Shown: positions 1 through 10,541 of the stretch, one piece after another
Layout of the letters: each line of letters begins with the position of its first letter
Numbering within the stretch: the first letter of the stretch is position 1
Assembly (NCBI GenBank): GCA_027493875.1
Contig: JAOSJX010000001.1
Coordinates: forward strand, 62,001 to 126,000
DNA from: Deltaproteobacteria bacterium
GTDB lineage: Bacteria; Lernaellota; Lernaellaia; JACKCT01
Direction: 5' to 3'
DNA: 64,000 bases
Translations under genes and position numbers: made by a program
Notes under the pieces: model-generated
Database searches by the model: none
Seen by the model: only the letters and a program-made list of their open reading frames with translations
Told to the model about the DNA's origin: nothing

Positions 1-1
1 T

Positions 2-1105
2 ATCTGTTGCGTGGGTCATCAACTCGCGGCGACAAAAGCGGTGGAGGACGCGCAGAAAATCGCGGTCAGCGACCAGACGAAGCTTCTGCGCAAGCTCCTC
101 AACGATTCCCAGTTCATTCAAAGCCACGTGCTGCACGTTTATTTCCTCGCCGTGCCGGACTACGTGGGCGTGCCGTCGGTGCTGCCGTTGGCGAAAACGC
201 ACCCGGACGTCGTCCGTCGCGCGCTGGCGCTTAAAAAGCTGGCAAACGACTACACGGCGGTCATGGGCGGGCGGATGCTGCACCCCATGGCGAACACGTT
301 GAAGGGATGGCGCAAATTGCCCGATCTTCGCGAACTGGAAAAAATCCGCGACCGGCTGGTCGCCGCGGTGCCGGACCTTCAGGAAACCGTCGGCACCATG
401 ACCAGCCTTTCGATTCCTCCCTACGAACGGGAAACGGAATTCGTGTCGCTCAAGCATCCGGACGAGTACGCCCTCTACGACGGCCTCGTTTATTCGTCGG
501 ACACGAAAACCTCCGTCCCGGTAAGCGAATACCGCAACGTCACGAATGAATTCACGGTGGCGCATTCCACGACGAAGTGGTCGCGGTGGCACCGGGAATC
601 CTACGCCGTGGGCGCGCTGGCGCGGGTCAACAACAATTTCGATCAGCTCCGGCCGGAAGCTAAAGAAGCGGCCGAGGCGATGGGCCTCAAGGTTCCCTGC
701 TTCAATCCCTACATGAACAACGTGGCGCAGGTCGTGGAGACGATTCACTGCGCGTTCAACAGCGTCGAAATGATCGAAGCCTTACTCCAAAGCGGTCTGG
801 CCGAGGAGGACATTTCTTACAAACCGACGGCCGGCCGCGGCTTCGGCGCCACCGAAGTGCCGCGCGGCATCCTTTTTCACGACTACGCCTTCGACGGCAC
901 CGGACGGTGCGTGGACGCCAACGCCGTCATCCCGACGAGCCAGAACATCAACAACATCGAGCAGGATATGCGGGCGTTTGTTCCGCGGATGCTGCCCGAT
1001 CTCTCGCGCGACGACATCACGCTGCGCCTGGAAATGCTGCTCCGCGCGTACGACCCGTGCATTTCGTGTTCGGTGCACATGCTGGATGTGGAGTTCGTCG
1101 ACTGA
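2..1105 (+). CDS. NiFe-hydrogenase large (catalytic) subunit, 3' part
   Basis: Catalytic subunit of a NiFe hydrogenase, which interconverts H2 with protons and electrons. The gene enters from upstream, so the first Cys of the N-terminal nickel motif is missing; the window opens inside that motif with ICCVGHQ, followed by LAATKAVEDA. The C-terminal nickel motif is intact as DPCISCSVH near the end. After the His lie eight residues (MLDVEFVD), the likely peptide removed by the maturation protease encoded just downstream. The motif context resembles cytoplasmic group 3 enzymes more than periplasmic uptake enzymes, but the small subunit is outside the window, so the group is inferred. It is followed after 10 bp by the protease gene and then the hyp genes, which suggests one operon. 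One position after the second Cys of the first motif is Cys where Pro is common. Confidence 0.93.
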   Translation: MCCVGHQLAATKAVEDAQKIAVSDQTKLLRKLLNDSQFIQSHVLHVYFLAVPDYVGVPSVLPLAKTHPDVVRRALALKKLANDYTAVMGGRMLHPMANTLKGWRKLPDLRELEKIRDRLVAAVPDLQETVGTMTSLSIPPYERETEFVSLKHPDEYALYDGLVYSSDTKTSVPVSEYRNVTNEFTVAHSTTKWSRWHRESYAVGALARVNNNFDQLRPEAKEAAEAMGLKVPCFNPYMNNVAQVVETIHCAFNSVEMIEALLQSGLAEEDISYKPTAGRGFGATEVPRGILFHDYAFDGTGRCVDANAVIPTSQNINNIEQDMRAFVPRMLPDLSRDDITLRLEMLLRAYDPCISCSVHMLDVEFVD

Positions 1106-1115
1106 GGAGGAGACG

Positions 1116-1625
1116 ATGCCGCTGACCGTGGCCGGGATCGGTTGCCGCGCGTCCGGAGACGACGGGATCGGCATCGCCCTCGTTGAAGGTTTGCCGGATC
1201 CCGGGCCGGGGGGGGACGTCGAGTTGGTCGTCTGGGAGAACGCGGATGCGCTGACCCTCGTCGCGGAACTCTTGGAACGCCACGGACCGGTGATCGTCGC
1301 CGACTGCTCCGACATGAAAGCGCCCCCGGGGACGTGGCGGTTTTTCGACACGGCGTCGGCCGTCCTGCGCGTGTCGCCGCGCAACCTGTCTTCGCACGGA
1401 CTCGGCGCGGCGGAGGCGCTGGCCATGGCGCGCGACCTCGGTTTCACGTGGCCGGTCTATGTGTTCGGCGTCCAACCGTACGGCGTGGCGCCGGGCCGGC
1501 CGATGACGCCCGCGATGCGCGCGCGCCTTCCCGAATTGGTCCGCGCGCTCAACCGAACCATCCGCCGGATCGTCCGGCGGTCGTCCGCCGAGGAGAACGC
1601 GTCATGCCGCATGCCATCAAACTGA
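1116..1625 (+). CDS. Hydrogenase maturation protease (HycI/HoxW-type)
   Basis: Endopeptidase that removes the C-terminal tail of the hydrogenase large subunit after nickel insertion. The protein (169 aa) opens with the family glycine/aspartate motif GIGCRASGDDGIG at residues 7-19. Further candidate nickel-sensing acidic and His ligands follow in IVADCSD and NLSSHGLG, matching the Asp/Glu-Asp-His set of the HycI/HybD family. The start ATG at 1116 is preceded by GGAGGAG and lies 10 bp after the large subunit. Its 3' end overlaps the start of hypF by 22 bp, so the two are probably translationally coupled. The reading frame appears intact. Confidence 0.88.
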   Translation: MPLTVAGIGCRASGDDGIGIALVEGLPDPGPGGDVELVVWENADALTLVAELLERHGPVIVADCSDMKAPPGTWRFFDTASAVLRVSPRNLSSHGLGAAEALAMARDLGFTWPVYVFGVQPYGVAPGRPMTPAMRARLPELVRALNRTIRRIVRRSSAEENASCRMPSN

Positions 1626-3929
1626 CTGTCGATCTCGAAGGCGTCGTTCAAGGCGTCGGCTTTCGCCCGACGATGCAGCGCCTCGCCGACGAAGCCGGAC
1701 TCGCCGGTTGGGTGCAAAACCGAAACGGTTCCGTCCGCCTCGCGCTGACCGGAGACGGCGACGCGGTCATGAAGTTTTTTCGCGACCTGCCGGAGCGCTT
1801 GCCGCCGATGGCGCGATTGGATGCGTTGTCTCAACCGGTGGTCGAACCGCTGAGCGACCGGGAGGCGAATGCGCGCCGCGGATTCCGTATCCTCGAAAGC
1901 GAGTCCGGCGGCACGGTGCGCGTCACGATTCCCGCGGATCTGGCCGCCTGCCCGGAATGCATGGCCGAAGTGTTCGACCCGGCGAACCGCCGATACGGTT
2001 ATCCCTTCACGACCTGCACGAATTGCGGCCCGCGCTATACCGTCGTGAACGCGATGCCCTACGACCGGGAGCGCACGACCCTCGCCGTGTTTCCGATGTG
2101 CCCGGCGTGCCGGCGCGAATACGAAAACGAGTTCGACCGGCGCCATCACGCCGAAAGCATCGCGTGCCTTGTCTGCGGCCCGCGCCTCCGCCTCGCCGCG
2201 CCGGACGGGACAATCAGGCCGGGTGATCCGATCCGCGAGGTCCGCCGCGCGCTGGCGGAGGGCGCGATCGTCGCCGTTCGCGGTCTCGGCGGCTATCTCC
2301 TGGCGGCCGACGCGCACAACGAAAACACACTGCAAACACTGCGAGCGCGTAAACACCGGCCGCACAAGCCGTTGGCCGTCATGGCGCGGACGCTCGATGC
2401 GTTGTCCCGGTTCTGCGACATCCCGGATGCGGCGCGGCGTTTGCTGACGGGCCCGATCGCACCGATCGTCATCCTCGACCGGAAAGACAACGCGGCCACC
2501 CTACCCTGGCGCCTGCTGACGCCCGACGCGGACACCTTGGGAGCGATGCTTCCGACGACGCCGCTTCACGCCTTGCTCTTCGAGCCGCTGCGCGGCGATC
2601 CGGTTCCGCCGTTCGATCTTCTTGTCATGACGAGCGGCAACCGGCGCTCCGAGCCGACGTGCGTCGGCAATGAAGAAGCTCGATCACGGCTTGGTAAGAT
2701 CGCCGATCTCTTTCTGACGCACGACCGCGAGATCACCTTCCGCAACGATGACTCGCTGGTCGCGTTCTCCGGCGGAGCGCCGCAGGTCTGGAGGCGGTCG
2801 CGAGGATACGCGCCGCGATCGGTCCGGCTGCGTCGCGCGTTGTCGCGAACCGTTTTGGCGTTCGGGGCGGAGTTGAAAAACGCCGCGGCCCTCGGTTTCG
2901 GCGAGGAGGTCGTCCTGTCGCCGCACGTCGGCGATCTGGAAACCCCGGAAGCGTGCGACGACCTGCGGCGCGTTGTCGACGCCCCTTCCGCGATTTTTAG
3001 ACCGCGCTCCGGGAAGTCGTGGCGGTCGACGCGCATCCCGATTTTCACTCGTCGCGGATCGGCCGTTTCGCGGCCGGCGAACGGGGCATCACCGTCGTCG
3101 AAGTCCAACACCATCACGCGCACGCCCTCTCCTGCATGGCCGAGCACGGCCTGGACGAGGCGGTGGCCTTGGTTTTTGACGGAACGGGGCTCGGAACCGA
3201 CGGGACCATTTGGGGCGCGGAACTTCTTCACGTCGACGGCGTGGGTTTCGAACGCCTTGGATCTTTTGCGCCCGTCCGCTTACCGGGCGCCGATGCGGCC
3301 GTGCGGTATCCGGCCCGCCAATTGGCCGCGCGGTTTTTCGACGCCGGTGTCTACGCCGACGACCGGCTGCAATGCATCGGAGCGAGCGTCGATCAGATCC
3401 ACGCGTGGCACGGGCAATGCGCCCGCGGTTTCAATGCGCCGTTCACGCATGCCGCGGGCCGGCTCTTCGACGCCGTGTCGGTGGCGTTGGGTCTCGCCCC
3501 GATCATGTGACGTACGAAGGTCAGGCGGCGATTCGCCTGGAGGCGGAAGCGCGCCGCGCGGGCCGGCGCGGCTTCGCCGATCCGCTGCCTTACGCTCTCG
3601 TCGAGCGCGACGGCCTGCTCCTCGTGGATTGGGCGCCGCTCTTTCGTTGGCTGTGCGAAGACAAGATCGACGCGGGGCGGGCGGACATCGCGTGGGCTTT
3701 TCACGACGCGGTCGCGCGGGCCGGCGCCGATCTCTCCCGCCACGCGGCGGACAAAACGGACGTCCGCGATATCGTTCTTTCGGGCGGCGTCTTTATGAAC
3801 CGTCTTCTTGTGGAACTCATTCATCCGCGCCTGACCGCGCTCGGCTTCACCGTCCGGACGCACGCGCTTGTGCCCACGAACGACGGCGGAATCGCCCTCG
3901 GTCAAGTCCTTTGCGCCGGGAGCGCGTGA
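1604..3929 (+). CDS. hypF: Carbamoyltransferase HypF (frameshifted as given)
   Basis: HypF makes the thiocarbamate on HypE that becomes the cyanide ligands of the NiFe site. Domains appear in order: acylphosphatase (VQGVGFRPT, residues 11-19), two Cys4 zinc fingers (CPEC..CTNC and CPAC..CLVC), a YrdC-like domain (KHRPHKPLAVM), and a Kae1-like carbamoyltransferase domain with VQHHHAH and the late YEGQAA motif. The frame breaks near 2985-3010, where two small shifts are needed to join the YrdC-like part to AVDAHPDFHSSR, and again near 3505, where one more C in a CCCC run restores GLAPDHVTYEGQ. With these corrections the length and domain order are normal, so I read it as one functional gene with sequence errors rather than a decaying one. 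It overlaps the protease upstream and ends 1 bp before hypC. Confidence 0.9.
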
Positions 3930-3930
3930 C

Positions 3931-4215
3931 ATGTGCCTCGCCGTTCCCATGCGGATCGTCGGCATCGACGGCGCGGGCGGCGGCGCCGTGGACCTCGAAG
4001 GCGAACGCTATCCGGTGGATCTTACGCTCATCGAAAACCCGCGACTCGGGGATTACGTTATCGTCCACGCGGGCTTCGCCATCGAGAAACTCGACCGCCG
4101 TGAAGCGGACGAACGCCTCTTGCTGTTCGACCGGCTCGCCGACCGCTACCGGCGCGAACTCGGCGGCGACGTTGTCCTGATTCGCCGTCCCGAGGGAGGA
4201 CGCGGCACGCCATGA
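3931..4215 (+). CDS. hypC: Hydrogenase assembly chaperone HypC
   Basis: Small chaperone that, with HypD, carries the Fe(CN)2CO group to the large-subunit precursor. The protein (94 aa) begins MCLAVPMRI; the Cys directly after the initiator Met is the invariant iron-ligating residue of HypC/HybG, which fixes the start at 3931. The beta-barrel sequence with GDYVIVHAGFAIEKLD is typical. The frame is intact. It starts 1 bp after the hypF stop and overlaps the hypD start by 4 bp (ATGA type). Confidence 0.95.
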   Translation: MCLAVPMRIVGIDGAGGGAVDLEGERYPVDLTLIENPRLGDYVIVHAGFAIEKLDRREADERLLLFDRLADRYRRELGGDVVLIRRPEGGRGTP

Positions 4216-5316
4216 AATACGTCGACGAATTCCGCCGCAAGGAACCGGCCGGCGCGATCGCCGCGATGATCCGCCGAGCGGGAGGGATCTTGCGCGACGC
4301 CGGACGCCGTGTGCGAATCATGGAGGTGTGCGGCAGCCACACCATGGCGATCGCCCGCTTCGGTCTTCGTCAATTTCTGCCGGAAAACGTTTTACTGATC
4401 AGCGGCCCCGGGTGCCCGGTGTGCGTTACCGATCCTGGGTACATCGACGCGGCGATCGCGCTCGCGGCAAGGGGAGCTGTTATCTCGACGTTCGGCGACA
4501 TGCTGCGTGTCCCCGGATCGACGGCCTCGTTGTCCGACGCCCGGGCGGAAGGCGCCGACGTGCGCGTCTGCTATACGCCGGCGCACGCGATTGATCTGGC
4601 GCGGGATCTGCCGGACCGCGACGTCGTCTTTCTCGCCGTCGGCTTCGAAACAACCGCCGCGCCGATCGTGGCCATGCTCGACCGGGCGTACCGTTCGGGA
4701 CCTCGGCAACCTGACGCTCCTTGTAGCGCTCAAGCGTATTCCGCCGATCCTCGACGCCCTGGCCGCCGCGGACGATATCGCCGTGGACGCGTTTTTGTGT
4801 CCCGCGCACGTTTCCGCCATCATCGGCGCGCGGGTGTATGAGGCCTTTGCCGAACGCCACACAAAGCCCTGCGTCGTGGCCGGGTTCGAACCCCTCGACA
4901 TTCTCTACGGCGTCGCCGGATTGCTCGAACAACTTGCGCGCCGCGAGGCTTCCGTCGTCAACCAGTACGGCCGCGTCGTCCGTTCGGAGGGTAATCCGCG
5001 GGCGCTCTCCTTGATGAACGGCTGTCTCGAAACGGCGCCCGCCGTTTGGCGCGGTCTCGGTGAGATTCCCGACAGCGGTTACCGGCTGCGTCCGGCGTTC
5101 GCGGCGTTCGACGCCGAAAGCCGGTTCGGCGTTTCCGTCACGCCCGGCCGCGTGCATCCGGGATGCCGCTGCGGCGACGTGCTGAAAGGCATGATTGAGC
5201 CGCCGCAATGCCGCCTGTTCGGCCGCGCGTGCACCCCGGAGCACCCCTACGGTCCGTGCATGGTGAGTTCCGAAGGAAGCTGCGCGGCCCGTTACAAGTA
5301 CGCGAGGTGCGCATGA
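4212..5316 (+). CDS. hypD: Hydrogenase iron-cofactor assembly protein HypD (one frameshift)
   Basis: Iron-sulfur scaffold on which the Fe(CN)2CO unit is assembled together with HypC and HypE. Conserved motifs are MEVCGSHTMAI (residues 36-46), SGPGCPVCVT, VGFETTAAP, and a C-terminal Cys cluster (HPGCRCGDV, then QCRLFGRACTPEHPYGPC) that holds the 4Fe-4S cluster. A single-base shift is needed near 4690-4705, after AMLDRAYRSG, to continue into the frame reading GNLTLLVALKRIPPI. Both halves match HypD and the total length is normal. The start overlaps hypC and the end overlaps hypE by 4 bp. Confidence 0.92.
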
Positions 5317-6323
5317 CCGCCCGCGATCATATTCTCCTCGCGCACGGCGGCGGCGGCCGGGTAAGCCGCGATTTCATCGAACGCGAAATCGTGCCCCGCT
5401 TCGGTCACGGTCCGCTCGCCGCATTACCCGATGCCACGACGCTGCGGTTTCCGTCCACCGCGCTGACGATCACGACCGACTCGTTCGTGGTTCAGCCGCT
5501 GGAGTTTCCCGGCGGCGACATCGGCGCCCTTTCCGTGCACGGCACCGTCAACGACCTTTCGGTGTCCGGCGCCCGGCCGCTTGCGATCACCCTCGCACTC
5601 ATCCTCGAGGAGGGATTTTCTCTGGCCGTTCTTCGGCGCATACTGAACTCCATTGAAGATGCCGCGAGGGACTGCGGCGTGATGGTTGCCGCCGGGGACA
5701 CCAAAGTCGTTCCCCGCGGCCAAGGCGATGGCGTGTACATCAATACCACGGGAATCGGCGTTCCGCTGCCGGGCTTCGACCTGTCCGCGGGCAACCTTCG
5801 CGCGGGCGACCGTATTCTTGTCAGCGGAACGCTTGGAGAGCACGGCATGGCCGTCATGACGGCGCGGCACCGTCTGGCGCTATCCTCGTCGCTTAAAAGC
5901 GACAGCGGAAGCGTCCACCGGCTTGTCGCGTCGTTATCGCCGCACGCCGGGCACATCCGTTTCATGCGCGATCCCACGCGCGGCGGTTTGGCGGCCCTGG
6001 TCAACGAAGCGGTCGGCGGCCTCGATATCGGAGCGCTGATTGACGAAAACGCCCTTCCCTACTCTCCCGCCGCGCGCGCGGCGTCGGAAATTCTGGGAAT
6101 CGACCTGACGCACGTTCCTCGGAAGGCCGGATCGTCGCGTTCTGCGCGCCCGACGCCGCGGACGCGGTCATCGAGCAATGGCGCGCCCTGCCGGAAGGGG
6201 AAAGGCGCCCGCATTGTCGGCGAGGTCACGACGGACGTGGGACGCGTCGTGATCGAGAGCTCCGTCGGGACGCGACGCCTGCTGGATCACCCGCAAGGCG
6301 AACTTTTGCCGAGGATATGCTGA
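5313..6323 (+). CDS. hypE: Hydrogenase expression/formation protein HypE (compensating frameshifts)
   Basis: ATP-dependent enzyme that dehydrates the HypF-made carbamoyl on its C-terminal Cys to thiocyanate, the source of the CN ligands. It has the PurM-like ATP-binding fold: HGGGGRVSRDFI at the N-terminus, TDSFVVQPLEFPGGDIG, then AAGDTKVVPRG and MRDPTRGGLAA. It ends in PRIC, the expected terminal Cys that carries the ligand. About 6115 to 6205 reads in the wrong frame: the alternative frame gives EGRIVAFCAPDAADAVIEQW, which fits the family, so two opposite one-base errors bracket this stretch while both ends stay in frame. The stop overlaps the hypA start as TGATG. Confidence 0.92.
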   Translation: MTARDHILLAHGGGGRVSRDFIEREIVPRFGHGPLAALPDATTLRFPSTALTITTDSFVVQPLEFPGGDIGALSVHGTVNDLSVSGARPLAITLALILEEGFSLAVLRRILNSIEDAARDCGVMVAAGDTKVVPRGQGDGVYINTTGIGVPLPGFDLSAGNLRAGDRILVSGTLGEHGMAVMTARHRLALSSSLKSDSGSVHRLVASLSPHAGHIRFMRDPTRGGLAALVNEAVGGLDIGALIDENALPYSPAARAASEILGIDLTHVPRKAGSSRSARPTPRTRSSSNGAPCRKGKGARIVGEVTTDVGRVVIESSVGTRRLLDHPQGELLPRIC

Positions 6324-6664
6324 TGCACGAGATTACCGTCGCCGGCGAATTGGTTCGGCAGATCGTGGGGATCATGCGCCGCGAGCATGTCCGCGAAATC
6401 GTCTCCGTTTCGGTGTCCGTCGGCGCGCTGTCGGGCGTCGAGCGCGGGCCGCTTGAGTTTTGTTTTCCCGTCGCCGCCGAGGGCACCGTGGTGAACGGCG
6501 CGCGGCTGCGCGTTCACGAGGTCCCCGTAACCTGGTCCTGCGCGTGCTGCGGCGGCGAATGGACGCCGGCGGAATTTGACGGGCGGTGCGCGCGCTGCGG
6601 TTCGTCGGACGTCGAGATCGTGCGCGGCCGGGAACTCACCATCGACTCCTTGGAGGTGCGGTAA
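6323..6664 (+). CDS. hypA: Nickel-insertion accessory protein HypA
   Basis: Nickel metallochaperone that works with HypB. I choose the ATG at 6323 over the one at 6317 because the protein must begin MHE: the His at position 2 is the nickel ligand. GAGG at 6311-6314 is well placed for it, and the ATG shares one base with the hypE stop. The zinc site is CACCGGEW plus CARCGSSD (two CxxC pairs). The frame is intact and the 113-aa length is normal. It ends one base into the hypB start. Confidence 0.95.
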   Translation: MHEITVAGELVRQIVGIMRREHVREIVSVSVSVGALSGVERGPLEFCFPVAAEGTVVNGARLRVHEVPVTWSCACCGGEWTPAEFDGRCARCGSSDVEIVRGRELTIDSLEVR

Positions 6665-7405
6665 TGTGCGACGACTGCGGATGCGATCAGGCGAACGCGG
6701 AACACACGCATCACCACCATCATCACGGACGTTCGCACGATCACGACGCACCCCGCACGATCCGCGTCGAGCGGAGTATTTTAGAGCGGAACGACGCCGT
6801 GGCGCATGACAACCGCGCGTGGCTCGCCGCGCGCCGCATCACCGCCGTCAATCTGATTTCATCGCCGGGGAGCGGAAAGACGTTGCTGCTCGAAAAGACG
6901 CTCGAGGCGATGTCCGGACGCGTCCGCGCGTCCGTGATCGTGGGGACGTCCAAACCGACAATGACGCCCTCCGGCTTCGCGGCAAGGGAGCGCCCGTGCA
7001 TCAGATCGAGACCTTCGGCAGTTGCCACCTCGACGCGCCGCGCGTCGCCGAGGCGCTTCCCAAAGTCGCCGTCGACGGGCCCGCGCTCCTGTTCATCGAG
7101 AACGTCGGCAATCTCGTGTGTCCCGCGGCGTTCGACTTGGGCGAGGCGTTCAAAATCGCGCTGCTGTCCGTCACCGAGGGCGAGGACAAACCCGCGAAGC
7201 TTATCCCGCGCTCTTTACGCGGGCGCCGGTCGTCGTGATCACCAAACTCGATCTGGCGCCGCACGTTCCGTGGGACCGCGCGGCCGCCCGCGCGGCGATC
7301 CGCCGGGTCCGCCCCGACGCCAAGATATTCGAGCTCTCGGCGCGGACCGGCGACGGGATGGACGCCTGGATCGACTATCTGACGGAACTCGTGGAGTCGC
7401 CGTGA
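6664..7405 (+). CDS. hypB: Nickel-binding GTPase HypB (two frameshifts)
   Basis: GTPase that drives nickel delivery to the large subunit. The N-terminus combines a high-affinity nickel motif (CDDCGC, residues 2-7) with a His-rich stretch (six consecutive His, then HDHD), suggesting nickel storage as well as delivery. Walker A is SSPGSGKT; later come [27 protein letters not shown] and the guanine-recognition NKxD-type motif TKLDLAP. One G is missing from a GGGG run near 6945 (restoring VGDVQTDND) and one T near 7203 (restoring [11 protein letters not shown]). With those the length is normal. Its TGA overlaps the GTG start of the sensor kinase gene. Confidence 0.93.
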
Positions 7406-8844
7406 ACATCGGCAAACATTATTCGCTGTCGTTCGATTGGGGGCGTCCAACCTCTACGATGCGAAGATCCGCGTCACCGAACTGATCGACCGCGTGTGGT
7501 GGTTTATCACGATGCGTTGGATCGCCGTCGGCGTCGGCGTTCTCGCCACGGCGGCCGCGTTCCTGCCGATTTTTCCCGTCCGCGTCCCTTTGGGAATTTT
7601 TCTTCGCGGCAACGGTGTTCATGGCGGCGGCCAACTACGTCTTCAGCCGTCTCGTCATGCGGTTCACTTCCGAAGAAAATCACCGGCAGGCGATCCGCCG
7701 GACGCTGATCGCCCAGGTTCTCGCCGATTTTTTCGCGCTCAGCGTCATCACCTACGCGCTCGGGTCCATCGAAACCCCGGTACTGATCCTCTTCATGCCG
7801 CACGTCATTCTCGTGACGATCTTCTTCAACCGGGTGCGCAGCTTCCTGATGACGCTCGTCGGCGTCGCGTTCGCCTCGACGCCGATGATCCTCGAAGTGC
7901 TCGGCGTTTTACCCGTGCAAAGCCTTTACGACGAAAGTTGGAAACCGGCCGTCATCGGCAGCCCGGTGCTGACGCTAGCGTATCTCGGCGGGATTTCCGC
8001 GTTTTATCTCGTGAGTTGGTATTTGATCAGCGAAATCTCGACGAGCCTGCAGCGCCGCGAGCACCAACTGGAAGACGCCTACGAGCAGCTCATGCTCCTC
8101 GACAAGGAAAAAACGCTGGCCACGCTCCGTGCAACGCACGAACTCAAAGCCCCCTTCGCGGCCATCAAAAGCTACGGCTACGTCATGCGCGACGGGTACG
8201 CCGGGGAGTTGCCTGACAAGGCCCGCGTCATCGTCGGCCGCATCAGCGAGCGTTGCGACCTGCTGATGGCCAAGATCACGAATATCATCCAGCTCTCCAG
8301 TCTGAAGACCGTCACGCAGCAGGCGGCGGATTTGCAAACGCTCGATTTGATCGGCGTTGTCTTGAAAGAGGCGGCGGAAGCTCGCGTCGTCGGCGAACCG
8401 CGCGACATCCGCATGAACAATCATCTGGCCGGCGAGCCGCCCGCCTACGTCCGCGCGTCGCGCGAGCAGATGCACATGCTTTTCTCGAATCTGCTTCACA
8501 ACGCCGTCATCTACTCGAAGAGCGGCGGCGCGGTGGACGTCAGCGCGCGGCGCAAACCGGGAACTATTTCGATCCGCGTCTCGGACCAGGGCATCGGTAT
8601 CCCCAAGGAGAATATTCCCAAAATTTTCGACGCCTACTTCCGGTCGAACAACGCGGTCGAACACAACCCCAACGGCACCGGGCTCGGCCTCCCGATCGTC
8701 AAGGAAGTCGTGCGGCTGCATAACGCGGTGCTGCACGTTTCCAGCGAAATGGGCCGGGGAACCTGCTTTACGGTCACATTCAATTTAGTCGATCAACCCA
8801 ATCCGGAGGACGAGGACCATGGCGAAAATATTTATCATCGATGA
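7402..8844 (+). CDS. Membrane sensor histidine kinase next to the hydrogenase genes (two frameshifts)
   Basis: The N-terminal third is hydrophobic and contains about six membrane segments (for example MRWIAVGVGVLATAAAF and LLLALSVITYALGS-like stretches), with no obvious extracellular domain. A coiled-coil linker leads to a HisKA domain with phosphoacceptor His in ATHELKAPF and a HATPase domain with NLLHNAVIYSKSGG, SDQGIGIPKENI and GTGLGLPIV. I take GTG 7402 as the start because it overlaps the hypB stop (GTGA) and the frame continues once a missing G is restored near 7440; a second shift is needed near 7590-7605. The end overlaps the receiver gene by 26 bp. What it senses is unknown; the position suggests hydrogen or redox control, which is inference. 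Confidence 0.82.
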
Positions 8845-9223
8845 CGATCAGGACATCACCGACAGCCTGACCATGATCCTGGAGGGCAACGGCCACGCGG
8901 TGGAAAGCAAGGCCGACACGGACAATCTGGTGAGCGCGATCATGGACGCCGGGCCCGACGTGATCATTCTGGATATTATGTTTCCGGAAGATCCCCAGGC
9001 CGGTTTCAAGGCCGCGCGCGTTCTCCACAAGGACGAGCGCGTCCGGGCCATTCCCGTGCTTTTCCTGTCCGCCGTGAACCAGTCGATCCCGACGTTCAGT
9101 TTTTCGGACAGCGACATCAGCGACGACTTCATGCCCGTCGAGGCGTTCATCGAAAAACCGGTCGAGCCGAAGATTTTGTTGGCTAAGATCGACGCGCTGC
9201 TCGCGCCGAAAAACGTCCACTAG
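8819..9223 (+). CDS. Single-domain response regulator (receiver only)
   Basis: Stand-alone CheY-like receiver of 134 aa with no output domain. The acidic pocket is IIDDDQD near the N-terminus, the phosphoacceptor is Asp52 in VIILDIMFPED, and the conserved Lys lies in IEKPVEP. It starts inside the end of the preceding kinase gene (26-bp overlap) with GGAGG upstream, so the two are a coupled pair. With no DNA-binding domain it must act by protein contact or as a relay step. It ends the plus-strand hydrogenase block and faces the minus-strand gene at 9283. Confidence 0.9.
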   Translation: MAKIFIIDDDQDITDSLTMILEGNGHAVESKADTDNLVSAIMDAGPDVIILDIMFPEDPQAGFKAARVLHKDERVRAIPVLFLSAVNQSIPTFSFSDSDISDDFMPVEAFIEKPVEPKILLAKIDALLAPKNVH

Positions 9224-9282
9224 AAACTCGGCCGGGCTTCGCCATCGGCGATCCCGATCCTGTCGGCGGGTGGGGCGCCGGC

Positions 9283-10541
9283 CTAAGCTCGAAATGCGAC
9301 GCCCAGGCCGCGCGCCACGGCCGCGGCCGACGCGACGGCATCTTCATGCAGGCCGTGGCCGAAATGGCTGCCGCAATACCACGTGTGGCCCCGTCCATTG
9401 AGAGAAGGAAGCTGCCCGATCGTTGGGCAGGAAGCCGCGTCGAAAATCGGCGTACGTAAAACCGTTTCAAATTCGACGGCATCGTCGCGTATGGCGAAGT
9501 TCGGATGTTGTGAACTGATGTAGCGGCTATCGGCGGGCATCTGCGGCTCGTGCCAAAGAGCACCGTTGACCGACGTATTCAGAACGCCATTGCGATGCGT
9601 GTAGAGAAATGTATACGCCTGCGTCAAATTTCGCGGCGGAAAAGTTGACGCGTCTGTGTGCACCACAATGCGCCCGTCTCTGTAACGCCACGAACCGAGC
9701 AGCCGACGTTCGGCATCGCTGGGGGAGTCCAGAAGACTCAACGCCTGGTCGGCGTTGCAGGCAAAAACAACTTCATTGAAGCTCTCCTTTGATCCATCTT
9801 CCATGATGAGAGCGACACCTCGGTCGTCGCGCACGACGGCGCGGATTGTGGAACGCAATCGAATGCGATCGCGGCAAGGCTCCGCCAGGGCTTCGACGTA
9901 ACGACGCGTTCCCCCTCAACGCAACGGACGGAGTAGATCGACCGGGGTGACATGACGTCGTGGTGAACCGCGAGTTTTTCGAAGAAAAACCACGCCGGCG
10001 ACGCGAGGATATCCTGCGCGTCCATCGACGAGAGGAGACAAAGGGCGCACAGAAAAATAATCCGTGTTTCGCCGGATATTTGGGGGATGCCCTCGAGAGC
10101 CTCGGCAAGCGTCTTGCCGTCAAATGTCCCTGCGGCGCGCCGGCGTTGCGCTTCTTTGAGACCCTGGAACAGCCGGGAAAAACTTTTCAGGTGCGCCGGA
10201 TTGAGCAGGCTGAATCCCTGGGCCATCAATCCACGAATTCCCGGAGTGATGTACAAGCCATTCCGCGTGTCCAGGTCGTGAAAGCTCATGTACGAGCTCG
10301 GGCACATCGCGGTGCCGATCCGGAGCTCGTCGAGAAGCCGGTAGAAAAGCGGGTACCCCGCCTTGCCGAATGCCGCCACCGCGATGTCCGGGGAGTGGCC
10401 GTCGCGCGTATCGTACGTAAAAGCGTTTCCGCCAAGCCTGTGAGATTTCTCAAAGAGCGTAATCTCGTAGCGCCGCCGCAGGAGGTAAGCCGCCGTCAAC
10501 CCCGCAATTCCTCCGCCGATGATCGCGACCCGTGCGCTCAT
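9283..10541 (-). CDS. FAD-dependent amine-oxidase-like oxidoreductase (COG2907 type), one frameshift
   Basis: Predicted NAD/FAD-binding oxidoreductase. The N-terminus has the dinucleotide-binding motif IIGGGIAGLTAAYLL and FEKSHRLGGNA, as in the NAD(P)-binding-8/amine-oxidase superfamily. Mid-protein FLCALCLLSS and YVEALAEP, and the C-terminal WYCGSHFGHGLHEDA, match proteins commonly found beside cyclopropane-fatty-acid synthase genes (established association for COG2907), though no cfa gene is seen here. One G must be added in a GGGGG run near 9915 to join RSIYSVRCVEGG to TRRYVEALAEP. The ATG at 10541 overlaps the stop of the upstream gene by one base, so it is the third gene of a coupled operon. 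Confidence 0.78.

Noticed and set aside
1334-4180. Long upstream extension of hypF to 1334 and continuation past its frame break
   Set aside because: The extension overlaps the protease in another frame; MPHAIKLTVDLEGVVQG at 1604 is the normal HypF start.
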